Source: Promicromonospora sp042731755 (GTDB lineage Bacteria > Actinomycetota > Actinomycetes > Actinomycetales > Cellulomonadaceae). Taken from it: a DNA stretch of 64,000 bases. The notes under the pieces were generated by a model, which was given only the letters and a program-made list of their open reading frames with translations, was not told the origin of the DNA and ran no database searches. The stretch is taken from the NCBI RefSeq assembly GCF_042731755.1, contig NZ_JBHWLR010000005.1, forward strand, positions 372,001 through 436,000. The letters are read 5' to 3'. The stretch's first letter is position 1. Every line of letters starts with the position of its first letter. Of this stretch, positions 31,400 to 40,406 are shown one piece after another. A program made the translations under genes and the position numbers.

Positions 31400-33229
31400 T
31401 CAGGACGCCGCGCGCTCCGCGCGGTTGACGGCCGAGACGATCGCCTTCAGGGACGACAGCGTGATCGACGGGTCGATACCGACGCCCCACAGGACGTCGT
31501 CGCCCACCGCGCACTCGACGTACGCCGCAGCGCTCGCGTCGCCGCCCTCGGACAGGGCGTGCTCGGTGTAGTCGAGCACCCGTACGTCCACGCCCACCTG
31601 CGCGATCGCGTTCACGAACGCGTCGATCGGGCCGTTGCCCGTGCCGGTCAGGGTCAGCTCCTTGCCGCGGTCGGTCACGTCCACCTCGAGCGTGTCCTGC
31701 GCGCCCTCGGCCGAGACGGCGCGGGTGCCGCGCAGCGTGAGCCGGCCCCAGTGCTCCAGGCCGGACGATGCGTTCTCCTCGACGGGCAGGTACTCGTCGG
31801 TAAAGATGCGCCAGATGTCCGCGCCGGTCACCTCGGTGCCCTGCTCGTCGGTCACCTTCTGCACGGCGTGCGAGAACTCGATCTGCAGCCGGCGCGGCAG
31901 GTCCAGGTTGTGCTCGCTCTTGAGCAGGTAGGACACACCGCCCTTGCCCGACTGCGAGTTCACGCGGATCACGGCCTCGTACGACCGCCCGACGTCGCGC
32001 GGGTCGATCGGCAGGTACGGCACGCCCCAGTCCAGGTCGTCGACGCCCACACCGGCAGCCTCGGCCCGCCCGGCCATGTGCTCGAAGCCCTTCTTGATGG
32101 CGTCCTGGTGCGAGCCCGAGAACGCCGTGAACACCAGGTCGCCCACGTAGGGGTGCCGCTCGTGCACCGGCATCTGGTTGCAGTGCTCGACCGTGCGGCG
32201 GATGCCGTCGATGTCGCTGAAGTCGATCTGCGGGTCGATCCCCTGCGAGAACAGGTTCATGCCCAGGGTCACCAGGTCGACGTTGCCCGTGCGCTCGCCG
32301 TTGCCGAACAGACAGCCCTCGATGCGGTCGGCACCGGCCAGGTAGCCCAGCTCGGCGGCCGCGACGGCCGTGCCGCGGTCGTTGTGCGGGTGCAGCGACA
32401 GGATGACGTTCTCGCGGTGGGCGAGGTGCCGGCTCATCCACTCGATGGAGTCCGCGTACACGTTGGGCGTGGCCATCTCGACGGTCGCGGGCAGGTTGAT
32501 GATGACCTTGCGCTCCGGCGTCGGCTCGAAGACCTCGATGACCTCGTTGCAGATGCGGACCGCGAACTCCAGCTCCGTGCCGGTGTACGACTCCGGGGAG
32601 TACTCGTAGTAGATCCGCGTGCCGGGGACCGTCTCCTCCAGCTTGCGGCACAGCTTCGCGCCGTCGAGCGCGATGTCCACGATGCCGTCCTGGTCGGAGC
32701 GGAACACGACCTCCCGCTGCAGCACGGACGTCGAGTTGTACAGGTGCACGATCGCCTGCTTGGCGCCCGTGATCGACTCGTAGGTGCGCTCGATGAGGTG
32801 GGCCCGGGCCTGGGTCAGCACCTGGATCACCACGTCGTCGGGGATCCGGTTCTCGTCGATCAGCTTGCGGACGAAGTCGTAGTCGGTCTGGCTCGCCGAC
32901 GGGAAACCGACCTCGATCTCCTTGTAGCCCATCTGGACCAGCAGCTCGAACATGCGCAGCTTGCGCTCCACGTCCATCGGCTCGATCAGGGCCTGGTTGC
33001 CGTCCCGCAGGTCCACCGCGCACCAGCGCGGGGCCTTCTCGATGCGCTTGCCCGGCCAGGTGCGGTCAGGCAGCTCGAGGCTGATCTGCTCGTGGAAGGG
33101 CCGGTACTTCTGCGTTGGCATGCCCGACGTCTGCTGCGGGTTGTCCTCGATGATCCCGCCTGCTGCGCCGTGCACGGTCGTCTCGTGAACTCCGCCGGGG
33201 GTGGTGGCGGTGATGCTGTTCTCCATCAT
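31400..33229 (-). CDS. leuA: 2-isopropylmalate synthase
   Basis: A 609-residue enzyme of the LeuA2 type found in actinobacteria. It condenses acetyl-CoA with 2-oxoisovalerate, the first committed step of leucine synthesis. The TIM-barrel has VDLRDGNQALIEPMD (metal-binding Asp) and SLHPHNDRGTAVA (metal-binding His pair), followed by a C-terminal allosteric domain (GIDPSITLSSLKAI end) for leucine feedback. Two adjacent ATGs exist at 33227-33229 and 33224-33226; the second has better spacing (6 bp) from AAGGA. Upstream are a leucine leader peptide and a hairpin, so synthesis is likely attenuated by leucyl-tRNA supply. Confidence 0.97.
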   Translation of the reverse strand: MMENSITATTPGGVHETTVHGAAGGIIEDNPQQTSGMPTQKYRPFHEQISLELPDRTWPGKRIEKAPRWCAVDLRDGNQALIEPMDVERKLRMFELLVQMGYKEIEVGFPSASQTDYDFVRKLIDENRIPDDVVIQVLTQARAHLIERTYESITGAKQAIVHLYNSTSVLQREVVFRSDQDGIVDIALDGAKLCRKLEETVPGTRIYYEYSPESYTGTELEFAVRICNEVIEVFEPTPERKVIINLPATVEMATPNVYADSIEWMSRHLAHRENVILSLHPHNDRGTAVAAAELGYLAGADRIEGCLFGNGERTGNVDLVTLGMNLFSQGIDPQIDFSDIDGIRRTVEHCNQMPVHERHPYVGDLVFTAFSGSHQDAIKKGFEHMAGRAEAAGVGVDDLDWGVPYLPIDPRDVGRSYEAVIRVNSQSGKGGVSYLLKSEHNLDLPRRLQIEFSHAVQKVTDEQGTEVTGADIWRIFTDEYLPVEENASSGLEHWGRLTLRGTRAVSAEGAQDTLEVDVTDRGKELTLTGTGNGPIDAFVNAIAQVGVDVRVLDYTEHALSEGGDASAAAYVECAVGDDVLWGVGIDPSITLSSLKAIVSAVNRAERAAS

Positions 33230-33269
33230 GTGTCCTTCGCTCGGTGAGGTTGGCCGGCACACCAAGCCT

Positions 33270-33307
33270 CCGCGACGAGGGACCGGCCTGTCTAGGCCTC
33301 GTCGCGG
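33270..33307 (-). terminator. Hairpin of the leuA leader (attenuator)
   Basis: Arms 33270-33280 and 33297-33307 are perfect 11-bp inverted repeats (CCGCGACGAGG). One arm overlaps the end of the leader peptide gene, so ribosome position on the Leu codons would decide whether the hairpin forms. No T-run follows, so it may act on leuA translation or by factor-dependent termination. Confidence 0.6.
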
Positions 33308-33339
33308 CAGCGAAGGAGAAGGATCACCGTCAGGCGCAC
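33292..33339 (-). CDS. leuL: Leucine leader peptide
   Basis: A 15-residue reading frame, GTG CGC CTG ACG GTG ATC CTT CTC CTT..., encodes MRLTVILLLRCRDEA when GTG is read as Met, then TAG. Four of the 15 residues are Leu, three consecutive, plus Ile and Val. Position 63 bp before leuA and the overlap with an 11-bp hairpin arm fit transcriptional or ribosome-mediated attenuation as described for actinobacterial leuA leaders. Too short for ordinary gene finders. Confidence 0.8.
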   Translation of the reverse strand: MRLTVILLLRCRDEA

Positions 33340-33430
33340 GCCGTCACTGTACCCCTCGTCCGGACCGCGGGCGCCAGTCACGCCCACGATCCGGACCTGA
33401 CCCCACGTGCAGGAGCGACGCCCAGCGCAC

Positions 33431-33478
33431 ACATGTCAGACGTACAGGTCACCGGAGTGACCTGTACGTCTCACATGT
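33431..33478. repeat. Palindrome with 22-bp arms
   Basis: Arms 33431-33452 and 33457-33478 pair with one mismatch around a CGGA loop; the stem contains AGACGTACAGGTCAC. It lies 6 bp past the stop of the multi-TM protein gene and upstream of the leuA leader, a terminator-like place. Confidence 0.9.
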
Positions 33479-33484
33479 CGGGGG

Positions 33485-35641
33485 TCAGCGGCGGCTGCGG
33501 AGGGCCGCGTCGACCTGGGGGTCGCCCAGGGCGCCCAGCCAGTCCAGCAGTGCCGGGTACGTCGACGGGTTCGCCGCGACCTGCGGGCGCAGGTGCGGGG
33601 CCTCCTGGACGATCTTCGCCAGGTCCGCGAGCGGCGTGGCCGGGTCGAGCGCGACGGTGGGGGTCCACCGGCCGCCGACGGGCGGCAGCACCGCGGTGTG
33701 GCCCGACTCTGAGCCGTAGTCCGACGCCGCGGCGCCCTGCGCACTCTGCGTGCCCTGCCCGGTCACGACCCGGCGTGTCGGGTGCTCCTGGCCCTCGTCG
33801 GGCCCGGTCGAGCCCTCCGCGGCGGCCTGCTGGCCGTTCCCGACGGGCCGGATGCGCGCGGTCGGGTGCGCGGTGGGGTGCGCCGTCCGCTGGGTGTCCG
33901 ACGCCGGCTGCGCGGCCACCGGCGTCGCGCCCGAGCGGACCGGGGGCATCGTCGCGGTCGCGTCGACCGGCGCGGCCGCCGCCGGCAGGTCCTCGACCGT
34001 GCGCATCGAGCCGAGCGAGACCTCGCCCGAGACCGGCTGCGCGGGCTGCGACGCCTGCACGGGGGCCACGCCGCGCTGCGCGGCGCTGGCACCCGCGACG
34101 GTCCGCACGGCACCAGTGGAGGTGACCCGGCGCGGCTCGGCGGGACGCCGGAGCTCCGGCGCGCTGCGCACGGGCTCCTCCGGCAGGGTGACCGGCGGGG
34201 CCTTGTCGCCCTTGGGGCGCGCCGGGGCCCACACGTAGGCCTGGCTGCGGTCGACGTCGGCCTCGCCGCCGATGCCGGCGGTCTGGAAGTGCTCGCGCAC
34301 CGCCTTGGGCACCATCAGCGCGCTCGCCGCGACGATGGGCAGGGCGAGCGCCATGAGCAGGTCGCCGAGGTTCACGCCCAGGCTCGCGCCCGACGTCGCG
34401 ATGACGACGACGAGGCCCAGCACGCCCGCGACGCACGCGGCGCCGACGGCGGGCACGTGGCCCGTGTTGGGGTCGCGCTTGAGGGAACGGCGCGCGAACC
34501 AGGCGATGCCGGCCACGACGACGCCGAGCACGAGGCGCAGCACCAGCGTGACGCCGGCGCCGGACCCGATGAAGCCGGGGTCGATGAGCTGCACGAGCGC
34601 GGCCAGCGCGCTGCACACGGCGAGCAGGACGATGACGTCGAACGCGCGGATCGCCACCCGCACCCAGACGCCGGCGGCGTGCTCGGTGCTCTCCTCTGCG
34701 TCGGCCGCCGCGGGGTCGCGGCGCACGGCGGGCGAGCCCGCCAGCGCGGCGGCGAGCGGGAGCAGCACCAGGCCGAACCTGCTCGGGTCGGTGACGCCGG
34801 GCTGCATGGACTCCATGCCGGTCAGCCCGCCGCCGGACGTGAAGACGAACAGGAGCGCGAGCACGATGCCGACGGCGACGAGCACCAGCCGGGACGGCCG
34901 GTCGTGCCGCACGGTGCCGCCCACCAGCAGCCATACCAGGCCGAGCGAGAGCGCGAGCCACACGGGCGCCAGGAGCCGGTCGCCCAGGGTCGCGCCGTCG
35001 GCGAACTCGGCGAGCAGCGTGGAGATGACGGCGCCCAGGGCGATGAGCGCCCCCACGCCGGCGAGGCCGAAGCGCCAGGCGCGCACCACGGCGCCGTCCT
35101 GGTCGACGGGCCCGAGCTCGCTGTCGCGCGGGGTCGCGGCGAGTGCCGCGCCGGCGAGCGCGAGGCCCAGGCCGGTGCCGACGCCCGCGCCGCCGCGCAG
35201 GTCGAGCACGAGGTGGACCAGGCCGATCACAGCGAGCGGGAGCCCGGCGATCAGGCGGGCGCGGCGCGTCGAGTGCACGGTCCACGTGACGGGCAGCACG
35301 CCGAAGCGCGCGAGGTAGGGCAGGGTCAGCGAGGCGAGCGACAGCGCGACCGCCAGCACGACCTCGACCCGGTCCGCCGAGCGGTCGGCGAGGTTCCACG
35401 GGAGGGCGAGCGACACGAGCAGGGCGAGCGCGGCGATGGCGTCCCGCACGTAGTCGGCGGCCGCGATGTTCGCGAACGGCCGGACCTCGCCGGAGTCCTC
35501 GGCGGCGGTGCCGGGCCCGGTCTCCGGGGCGAGCGTGGCGACGTGCTCGTGGCCGAGGCTCTCCGTCGGCGCGCCGTTGGCGTCGTCCGCACCGGCTGCC
35601 GAAGTTCTCTCGTCACGCTCCGAAGCGTGCTGGTCCATCAT
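33485..35641 (-). CDS. Multi-TM protein with C-terminal variant LRR (LRV) motif
   Basis: A 718-residue membrane protein. After ~60 acidic N-terminal residues come about a dozen hydrophobic helices (residues ~65-450), then a ~200-residue Pro/Ala/Thr-rich cytoplasmic region. The C-terminus (TPLADLAKIVQEAPHLRPQV ... NPSTYPALLDWLGALGDP) resembles the variant leucine-rich repeat domain seen at the end of many actinobacterial proteins, likely a protein-interaction module. No catalytic motif is visible. Start at 35639-35641 with GAGGAG 7 bp upstream; a second ATG follows immediately. Function unknown. Confidence 0.7.
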   Translation of the reverse strand: MMDQHASERDERTSAAGADDANGAPTESLGHEHVATLAPETGPGTAAEDSGEVRPFANIAAADYVRDAIAALALLVSLALPWNLADRSADRVEVVLAVALSLASLTLPYLARFGVLPVTWTVHSTRRARLIAGLPLAVIGLVHLVLDLRGGAGVGTGLGLALAGAALAATPRDSELGPVDQDGAVVRAWRFGLAGVGALIALGAVISTLLAEFADGATLGDRLLAPVWLALSLGLVWLLVGGTVRHDRPSRLVLVAVGIVLALLFVFTSGGGLTGMESMQPGVTDPSRFGLVLLPLAAALAGSPAVRRDPAAADAEESTEHAAGVWVRVAIRAFDVIVLLAVCSALAALVQLIDPGFIGSGAGVTLVLRLVLGVVVAGIAWFARRSLKRDPNTGHVPAVGAACVAGVLGLVVVIATSGASLGVNLGDLLMALALPIVAASALMVPKAVREHFQTAGIGGEADVDRSQAYVWAPARPKGDKAPPVTLPEEPVRSAPELRRPAEPRRVTSTGAVRTVAGASAAQRGVAPVQASQPAQPVSGEVSLGSMRTVEDLPAAAAPVDATATMPPVRSGATPVAAQPASDTQRTAHPTAHPTARIRPVGNGQQAAAEGSTGPDEGQEHPTRRVVTGQGTQSAQGAAASDYGSESGHTAVLPPVGGRWTPTVALDPATPLADLAKIVQEAPHLRPQVAANPSTYPALLDWLGALGDPQVDAALRSRR

Positions 35642-35861
35642 CCGTTCACTCCTCGATAACGCCGCTGGTCGAGACTGGGGAAGTGTGGCTGGCGGCGCTG
35701 GGGCCCACCACGTTTCTACCCGTTGGGTACCGGCTCTGTCAGGCCGTGGCACGGCGAGTCCGGTCACACCTGTATTTCTGCGCACGTCCATCACATCTGG
35801 TGTGCGTGCGACATCCGCCGTCGGCGACAGCCGGCAGCACACCGAGGTCACAGGAGAACGC

Positions 35862-36629
35862 ATGGACCCAGCAGCCGCACCGGCACCCCGCACCTGCGAG
35901 GTCTGGCTCGTTCCGGTCCGACGCCGCGAAGCCTGGACGCGCCTGCTGACCGTACCGGATCGGGAGCAGCTCGTGGGTCTGGACGCACTGGCCGGCGACG
36001 TCCACCTGACGTCCCGCGCGGCGCAGCGGCTCATCCTGTCCCGGTATCTCGGCGTCGCCCCGGAGGAGGTCGTGGTGGAGCGCGGGTGCGACCGGTGCGG
36101 CGACCCGCAGCACGGCCGGCCGCACGTCGCGGGCGCGGCGCTCGACTACTCGGTGTCGCACACGCGCGCCTGGGTGCTGGTCGCCGTGGTCGGCGACGGC
36201 CGGGTGGGCGCGAACCTCGACGCCCGGCCCGCGGACCGGGACCTGGACGACCTCGCGGCGGCCGCGCTCTCGCGCGCCGAGCACCACGCCTGGCGCCGTC
36301 TCCCGGCCCGCGACCGCGCGGACGCGCTGCTCGCGTCGTGGACGCGCAAGGAGGCGACGACGAAGCTCACGGGGCACGGCCTGGCGATCCCCCTGCGGGA
36401 CCTCGACGTGACCGGGCCCCGCCCGAGCCTGGTCACGGCCGACCCGTCGGTCCGGCTCCCCCACCCCCGGCCGTACCTGACGCACGTGCCCGCACCGGCT
36501 GGGTACAGCGCGGCGCTGGCGACGACCACCCACGTGGACCAGGTGCGGCACCTGCGGCTCCCGGACGAGATCCCCGACGCCGCCCCGGCCCGCCGGCTGG
36601 CGGGAGCGGCGGTCCAGGTCGGCTGCTGA
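35862..36629 (+). CDS. 4'-phosphopantetheinyl transferase superfamily protein
   Basis: A 255-residue Sfp-type enzyme that would attach phosphopantetheine to carrier proteins. The metal-binding motif is VGANLDARP (counterpart of VGVDVE) and the second motif is WTRKEATTKLTGHGL, with the family's Trp-x-x-Lys-Glu-Ala. Upstream blocks SRYLGVAPEEV and the FSVSHT-like DYSVSHTRAWVLVA also fit. ATG at 35862 with AGGAGA upstream. No NRPS/PKS in the window, so the partner carrier protein is elsewhere. The 220-bp gap upstream holds the promoters of two divergent genes and no other recognisable element. Confidence 0.85.
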   Translation: MDPAAAPAPRTCEVWLVPVRRREAWTRLLTVPDREQLVGLDALAGDVHLTSRAAQRLILSRYLGVAPEEVVVERGCDRCGDPQHGRPHVAGAALDYSVSHTRAWVLVAVVGDGRVGANLDARPADRDLDDLAAAALSRAEHHAWRRLPARDRADALLASWTRKEATTKLTGHGLAIPLRDLDVTGPRPSLVTADPSVRLPHPRPYLTHVPAPAGYSAALATTTHVDQVRHLRLPDEIPDAAPARRLAGAAVQVGC

Positions 36630-36632
36630 CGC

Positions 36633-36697
36633 CGGTTCACCAGGCGTTCGGCGACCACGAGCAGAGCCGGTGCGGTCGTTTCCGGCCTGTTGAACCG
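36633..36697. terminator. Inverted repeat between convergent genes
   Basis: Arms 36633-36645 and 36685-36697 (CGGTTCACCAGGC against GCCTGTTGAACCG) match with one mismatch across a 39-base spacer. They fill the gap between the phosphopantetheinyl transferase and the hydrolase, consistent with a weak bidirectional terminator. Confidence 0.4.
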
Positions 36698-36700
36698 AAG

Positions 36701-38353
36701 TCAGATTCCCAGCTGGTACGCACCCCAGTAGGCGAGGGTGACCAGCAGCGCCGTCGCGCCCAGCACCGTGGCCCAGAAGCCCGTGGAGACCACGGCGACG
36801 GCGGCGCGGTGGGGACGGTGCGGCTCCGGCCGGACGGCGTCCGCGGGGCCCGGGACGGCGCGGTCGGCGTCCGGCGGCACCGGGTCGGCGCGGCCGGCGT
36901 CCGCCGGACCCCGGTCGGCCACCGACAACCTCAGGTCGCGCACCCGGTTCAGCAGCAGCGCGGCGGCGACGACGGCGACGAGACCCAGCAGCCGCACCGC
37001 GATCCAGCCGCCCTGCACCACCAGGGCGTTCTTCTCGTAGTCCAGGGCCAGCCGCGCGACCGCCCCGAGGTAGGCGGCCAGGCCGAGCATCGTCGCGACC
37101 GACCCGACACCCAGCCCGGTCAGGGGTGCGCGCAGCCCCCGGGCGAGACGGACACCCGGGCGGCCGGACCGCCGTCGGGCCACACCGCCCGCGACGGCCA
37201 CGCCGCCCAGCAGCAGCGGGCCCACGACCAGCAGCCCGCCGGCGGTGACGACCACCCCGACCAGCCAGTCGCCGTCGCCGTACCAGTGCGGCTGCGGCAC
37301 CGGGTTCGCGAGGTAGAGCTGCTCGGGCTGCGCCCCGGCGACCTGCGGCGGGGCGGACGCCGTGGCCGGCAGCCCCAGCACCCAGTCGGCGACGTCGCGC
37401 GCGAAGTCGGGGTGCAGCACCAGCCCGCCGGGCGTCTCCACGTTGATGCCGTGGTTGGCGCGCTCGTAGAACCGCACCGTCACGTCGTCGGCGTGGGCCA
37501 GGAGCTCGCGCGTGCCCTGCTCCAGCGGCATCGAGGCGTCGTTGGTGCCGAAGACCGCGAGGATCGGGTCCTCCTGCTCCCGGAGCCAGGGGCGGACGTC
37601 GAAGTCGGCGTACTCGAACCCGCCGCCCGGCACCTTCATGCCCACCGCACGCGGGATCGCCCGGAACACCCCGCCGGGCACGTCGGTGTTGCGCAGGTAG
37701 TTGTCGACGGCGTAGGCGGCCTGCTGCCGCGGCGGCACCACGGGCGCCGAGACCAGGACCTGGAACGCGAGCCGCGGGTCGTCCACCATCATCACCGGCG
37801 ACACCCACGCGCCCTCCGACTCGGCGTACAGGCCCACGTCGTCCGGGTCCACGCCCGGGACCTCCCGCAGGAACCGCACCGACCAGGAGTAGTCGCGCGC
37901 CATCTGCTCGTAGTCGCGGTGCCGGGTCGAGTAGTTGTCGAGCCGCTTGTCCGGCACCAGCGTGGTGATCCCCGCGCTCGCGAGCGCGGTCGCGGCCAGC
38001 GTGAACGCGTCGGTGGCCTTGCCGGTGCCCGCGCCGTGCACGAACACGATCCCGGGACGGCCGGCGTCCTCGCCGGCAGTGCCGGCATCGGGGTCGCCCG
38101 TCTCCACCGGCTCGCGCAGCAGCCCGCCCACCTCCCGGCCGTCGGCCAGCGGGATGGTCACCGCGGTCTCGTGGACCTCGAAGTCACCGGGTTCCCCGGC
38201 TTCGGGGTCGGCACCCCCGATCGCCGTCGAGGAGGTGGCCATGTGCAGGTGCTCGGTCACCGGTTCCGGCTCCCAGGCGGGGCCCGCGACGGCGCCCGTG
38301 ACGGCCAGCGCGACCAGGATCGCGGCGGAGGTGGCGACGGTCCGAAAGAACAC
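36701..38353 (-). CDS. Alpha/beta hydrolase with C-terminal membrane helices
   Basis: A 550-residue protein. An N-terminal signal/anchor helix is followed by an extracytoplasmic alpha/beta hydrolase domain: oxyanion region IVFVHGAGTGKATDAF, nucleophile in LYAESEGAWVSP (A-E-S-E-G), Asp in VFGTNDASMP and His in ERANHGINVET. At least four helices occupy the C-terminal third (WLVGVVVTAGGLLVVGPLLL, VGSVATMLGLAAYLGAVARL, IAVRLLGLVAVVAAALLL and the last WATVLGATALLVTLAYWG). Dienelactone-hydrolase or esterase activity is plausible; substrate unknown. Starts at GTG 38351-38353. Confidence 0.8.
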   Translation of the reverse strand: MFFRTVATSAAILVALAVTGAVAGPAWEPEPVTEHLHMATSSTAIGGADPEAGEPGDFEVHETAVTIPLADGREVGGLLREPVETGDPDAGTAGEDAGRPGIVFVHGAGTGKATDAFTLAATALASAGITTLVPDKRLDNYSTRHRDYEQMARDYSWSVRFLREVPGVDPDDVGLYAESEGAWVSPVMMVDDPRLAFQVLVSAPVVPPRQQAAYAVDNYLRNTDVPGGVFRAIPRAVGMKVPGGGFEYADFDVRPWLREQEDPILAVFGTNDASMPLEQGTRELLAHADDVTVRFYERANHGINVETPGGLVLHPDFARDVADWVLGLPATASAPPQVAGAQPEQLYLANPVPQPHWYGDGDWLVGVVVTAGGLLVVGPLLLGGVAVAGGVARRRSGRPGVRLARGLRAPLTGLGVGSVATMLGLAAYLGAVARLALDYEKNALVVQGGWIAVRLLGLVAVVAAALLLNRVRDLRLSVADRGPADAGRADPVPPDADRAVPGPADAVRPEPHRPHRAAVAVVSTGFWATVLGATALLVTLAYWGAYQLGI

Positions 38354-38430
38354 CTTCGGATGCTACGCCCGGCGCCCCGTTCCCTCGATCCGGAACGCGC
38401 CCCGAGCAGGCTGATCACCCGGACGCGACC

Positions 38431-39036
38431 TCACACCGGCGGGCGCGAGTCCAGCATCTCCTGCGTGTCCCACGTCAGCTCCCCCGACCGCAGGTCGGCG
38501 ACCACGCCGCGCACCCAGTCCAGCTCCGCGCGCGTGGTGACCAGGAGGTGCTCGTGCTCCAGCAGGAGCACGCGGGGCAGGCCCCACTCCTGCGCGTCGG
38601 CGGCCTCGCGCTCGGCCGCGGCCAGTGCGGCCTCCAGCGCCGTGACGCGCTCCGCGAGCCGGTCCCGGACCAGGTCCGGCCCGGTGATGGCCACCACGGC
38701 CAGCACCGCCCGGAACTCGGGGAACTCGCGCGCGGGCGTCGCGAGCGCCGCGTCCATCCAGCGGCGCAGGGCCGCGGAGCCGTCGGGCGTCAGGGCGTAG
38801 ACGATCCGGGCCGGGCCGGCGTCGGCCGCGAGCTTCTCGTGCACCTCGATGAGGCCGTCGCGCAGCAGGCGCTCGATCGACTGGTAGACGCTGTTGCTGC
38901 GGGCCACGTTGACGACGTCGTCCTTGCGCCGCGTCTTGATCAGCCGCTGCATGCGGTAGGCGTGCATCGGCTCCTCGGCGAGCAGCGCGAGCAGCACCAT
39001 GGCGAGCGGGGAGCGCGGCCGGGAGTCCTGGGTCAC
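38431..39036 (-). CDS. PadR-family transcriptional regulator
   Basis: A 201-residue regulator. The winged helix contains AMVLLALLAEEPMHAYRMQR and NSVYQSIERLLRDGLIEVHE, and the C-terminal half (LRRWMDAAL ... LLEHEHLLVTTRAELDWVRG) is the helical dimerisation arm of PadR proteins. GTG at 39034-39036 is preferred; another GTG at 39084 would add 16 residues. Divergent from a flavin monooxygenase gene, which it probably represses; twin direct repeats between them are the candidate operator. Confidence 0.87.
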   Translation of the reverse strand: MTQDSRPRSPLAMVLLALLAEEPMHAYRMQRLIKTRRKDDVVNVARSNSVYQSIERLLRDGLIEVHEKLAADAGPARIVYALTPDGSAALRRWMDAALATPAREFPEFRAVLAVVAITGPDLVRDRLAERVTALEAALAAAEREAADAQEWGLPRVLLLEHEHLLVTTRAELDWVRGVVADLRSGELTWDTQEMLDSRPPV

Positions 39037-39088
39037 GGCGCCCAGCCTAGGCGGCGGGGTGGCGGCTGCTTGTCGACGAGACACCTTG

Positions 39089-39114
39089 CCATCTTATGGT
39101 TAGCCATTTTATGG
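39089..39114. promoter_or_regulatory. Twin CCATNTTATGG boxes, candidate PadR operator
   Basis: CCATCTTATGG (39089-39099) and CCATTTTATGG (39104-39114) are direct repeats 15 bp apart, each with palindromic CCAT/ATGG ends. They are AT-rich against the background and lie directly upstream of the monooxygenase ATG and the PadR gene. Confidence 0.55.
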
Positions 39115-39121
39115 TGAGTGC

Positions 39122-40345
39122 ATGAGAGCGATCATCATCGGAGCGGGCATCACCGGACCCGTGACCGCCATGGCCCTGCAGAAGGCGGGCGTCGACGCCG
39201 AGATCCACGAGGCCTACGGCCGCACCGCGGACGGCGTCGGCGCCTACCTCACCCTGGCACCCAACGGGCTGGCCGCCCTGCGGGTGCTCGACATCGACCA
39301 CCGTGACCTCGGTGGTTTCGACACGCCCGCGCTGGAGCTGCGCGGGTCGAACGGGCGGCTCCTGGCCCACCTCGGGATGGGCCGGGACGGCGACGCGGGC
39401 ACGGTCAGCCAGACCGTCCGGCGGTCCGACCTCTACGTCCGGCTGCGCGACGAGGCCGTGCGCCGGGGCATCCCGATCCACTACGGCAGGCGGCTCGTCG
39501 ACGCCGCGACGGTCGGGGGCGCCGACGCCGCGGCGGCGGGCGCGGGCGGCGTCGTCGCCTCCTTCGCCGACGGCACCACCGTCGAGGGCGACCTGCTGAT
39601 CGGGGCCGACGGCCTGCACTCGCGCACCCGGGCGATCCTCGACCCGGCCTGCCCGCCGCCCCGCTACACCGGGCTGCTCAACACGGGCGGCTACGCCTCG
39701 GGCGTCTCGGTGGACGGCCCCGTGGGCGTGTTCACCATGATCTTCGGCCGACGAGCCTTCTTCGCCTACGTGAACCGCGGCCCGGGCGACGTCTGGTGGT
39801 TCGCGAACGTGCCGCGCGCCCGCGCGGCGACCGATGCCGAGCTCGCCGCCTGGACCCCCGACCGGTGGCGCGCGGAGCTGGTGCGCCTCTTCGCCGACGA
39901 CGCCGGACCCGCGCTGCGGATCCTCGCCGCCACGCCGGAGATCATCGCGCCGTGGAACACGCTCGACCTGCCGAGCGTGCCCGTCTGGCACCGCGGGCCG
40001 ATCGGGCTCGTGGGCGACGCGGCGCACGGCATCTCGCCGACCTCCGGGCAGGGCGCCTCGCTCGCGATCGAGGACGGCGTGCTGCTCGCCCGGTTCCTGC
40101 GCGACCACCGCGACCCGGCCTCGGCGTTCGCGGCCTTCGAGGCGGCGCGCCGGACGCGGGTCGAGCGGCTGATCGCCCAGGCGAAGCGCACCTCGAACCA
40201 GAAGATCCCCAACCCGCTGACCCGGGTGCTGCGCGACCGCGTGATCCTGCCGCTGGTGAGCCGCGCCGCGGCCCGCACCACGAACGACTGGGTCACGGAC
40301 TACCGCATCGACTGGGACGCCCCGGTCGACCGCCTCCCGGCGTGA
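39122..40345 (+). CDS. FAD-dependent aromatic monooxygenase
   Basis: A 407-residue class A flavin monooxygenase. It has the Rossmann FAD motif RAIIIGAGITGPVTAMALQK (GxGxxG) at the N-terminus, the DG motif EGDLLIGADGLHSRTR near residue 160 and the GD motif GLVGDAAHGISPTSGQGASL near residue 295, where FAD ribitol binds. It would hydroxylate an aromatic or heterocyclic substrate using NAD(P)H and O2. Control by the divergent PadR regulator suggests induction by a phenolic compound or antibiotic; TetX-like inactivation is another possibility. Confidence 0.88.
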   Translation: MRAIIIGAGITGPVTAMALQKAGVDAEIHEAYGRTADGVGAYLTLAPNGLAALRVLDIDHRDLGGFDTPALELRGSNGRLLAHLGMGRDGDAGTVSQTVRRSDLYVRLRDEAVRRGIPIHYGRRLVDAATVGGADAAAAGAGGVVASFADGTTVEGDLLIGADGLHSRTRAILDPACPPPRYTGLLNTGGYASGVSVDGPVGVFTMIFGRRAFFAYVNRGPGDVWWFANVPRARAATDAELAAWTPDRWRAELVRLFADDAGPALRILAATPEIIAPWNTLDLPSVPVWHRGPIGLVGDAAHGISPTSGQGASLAIEDGVLLARFLRDHRDPASAFAAFEAARRTRVERLIAQAKRTSNQKIPNPLTRVLRDRVILPLVSRAAARTTNDWVTDYRIDWDAPVDRLPA

Positions 40346-40406
40346 CCCCGTCACCCGACCCCCGGCGTCCGCCCGAGTCGCCCATCCACGGCGTCCGCCC
40401 GATCAC

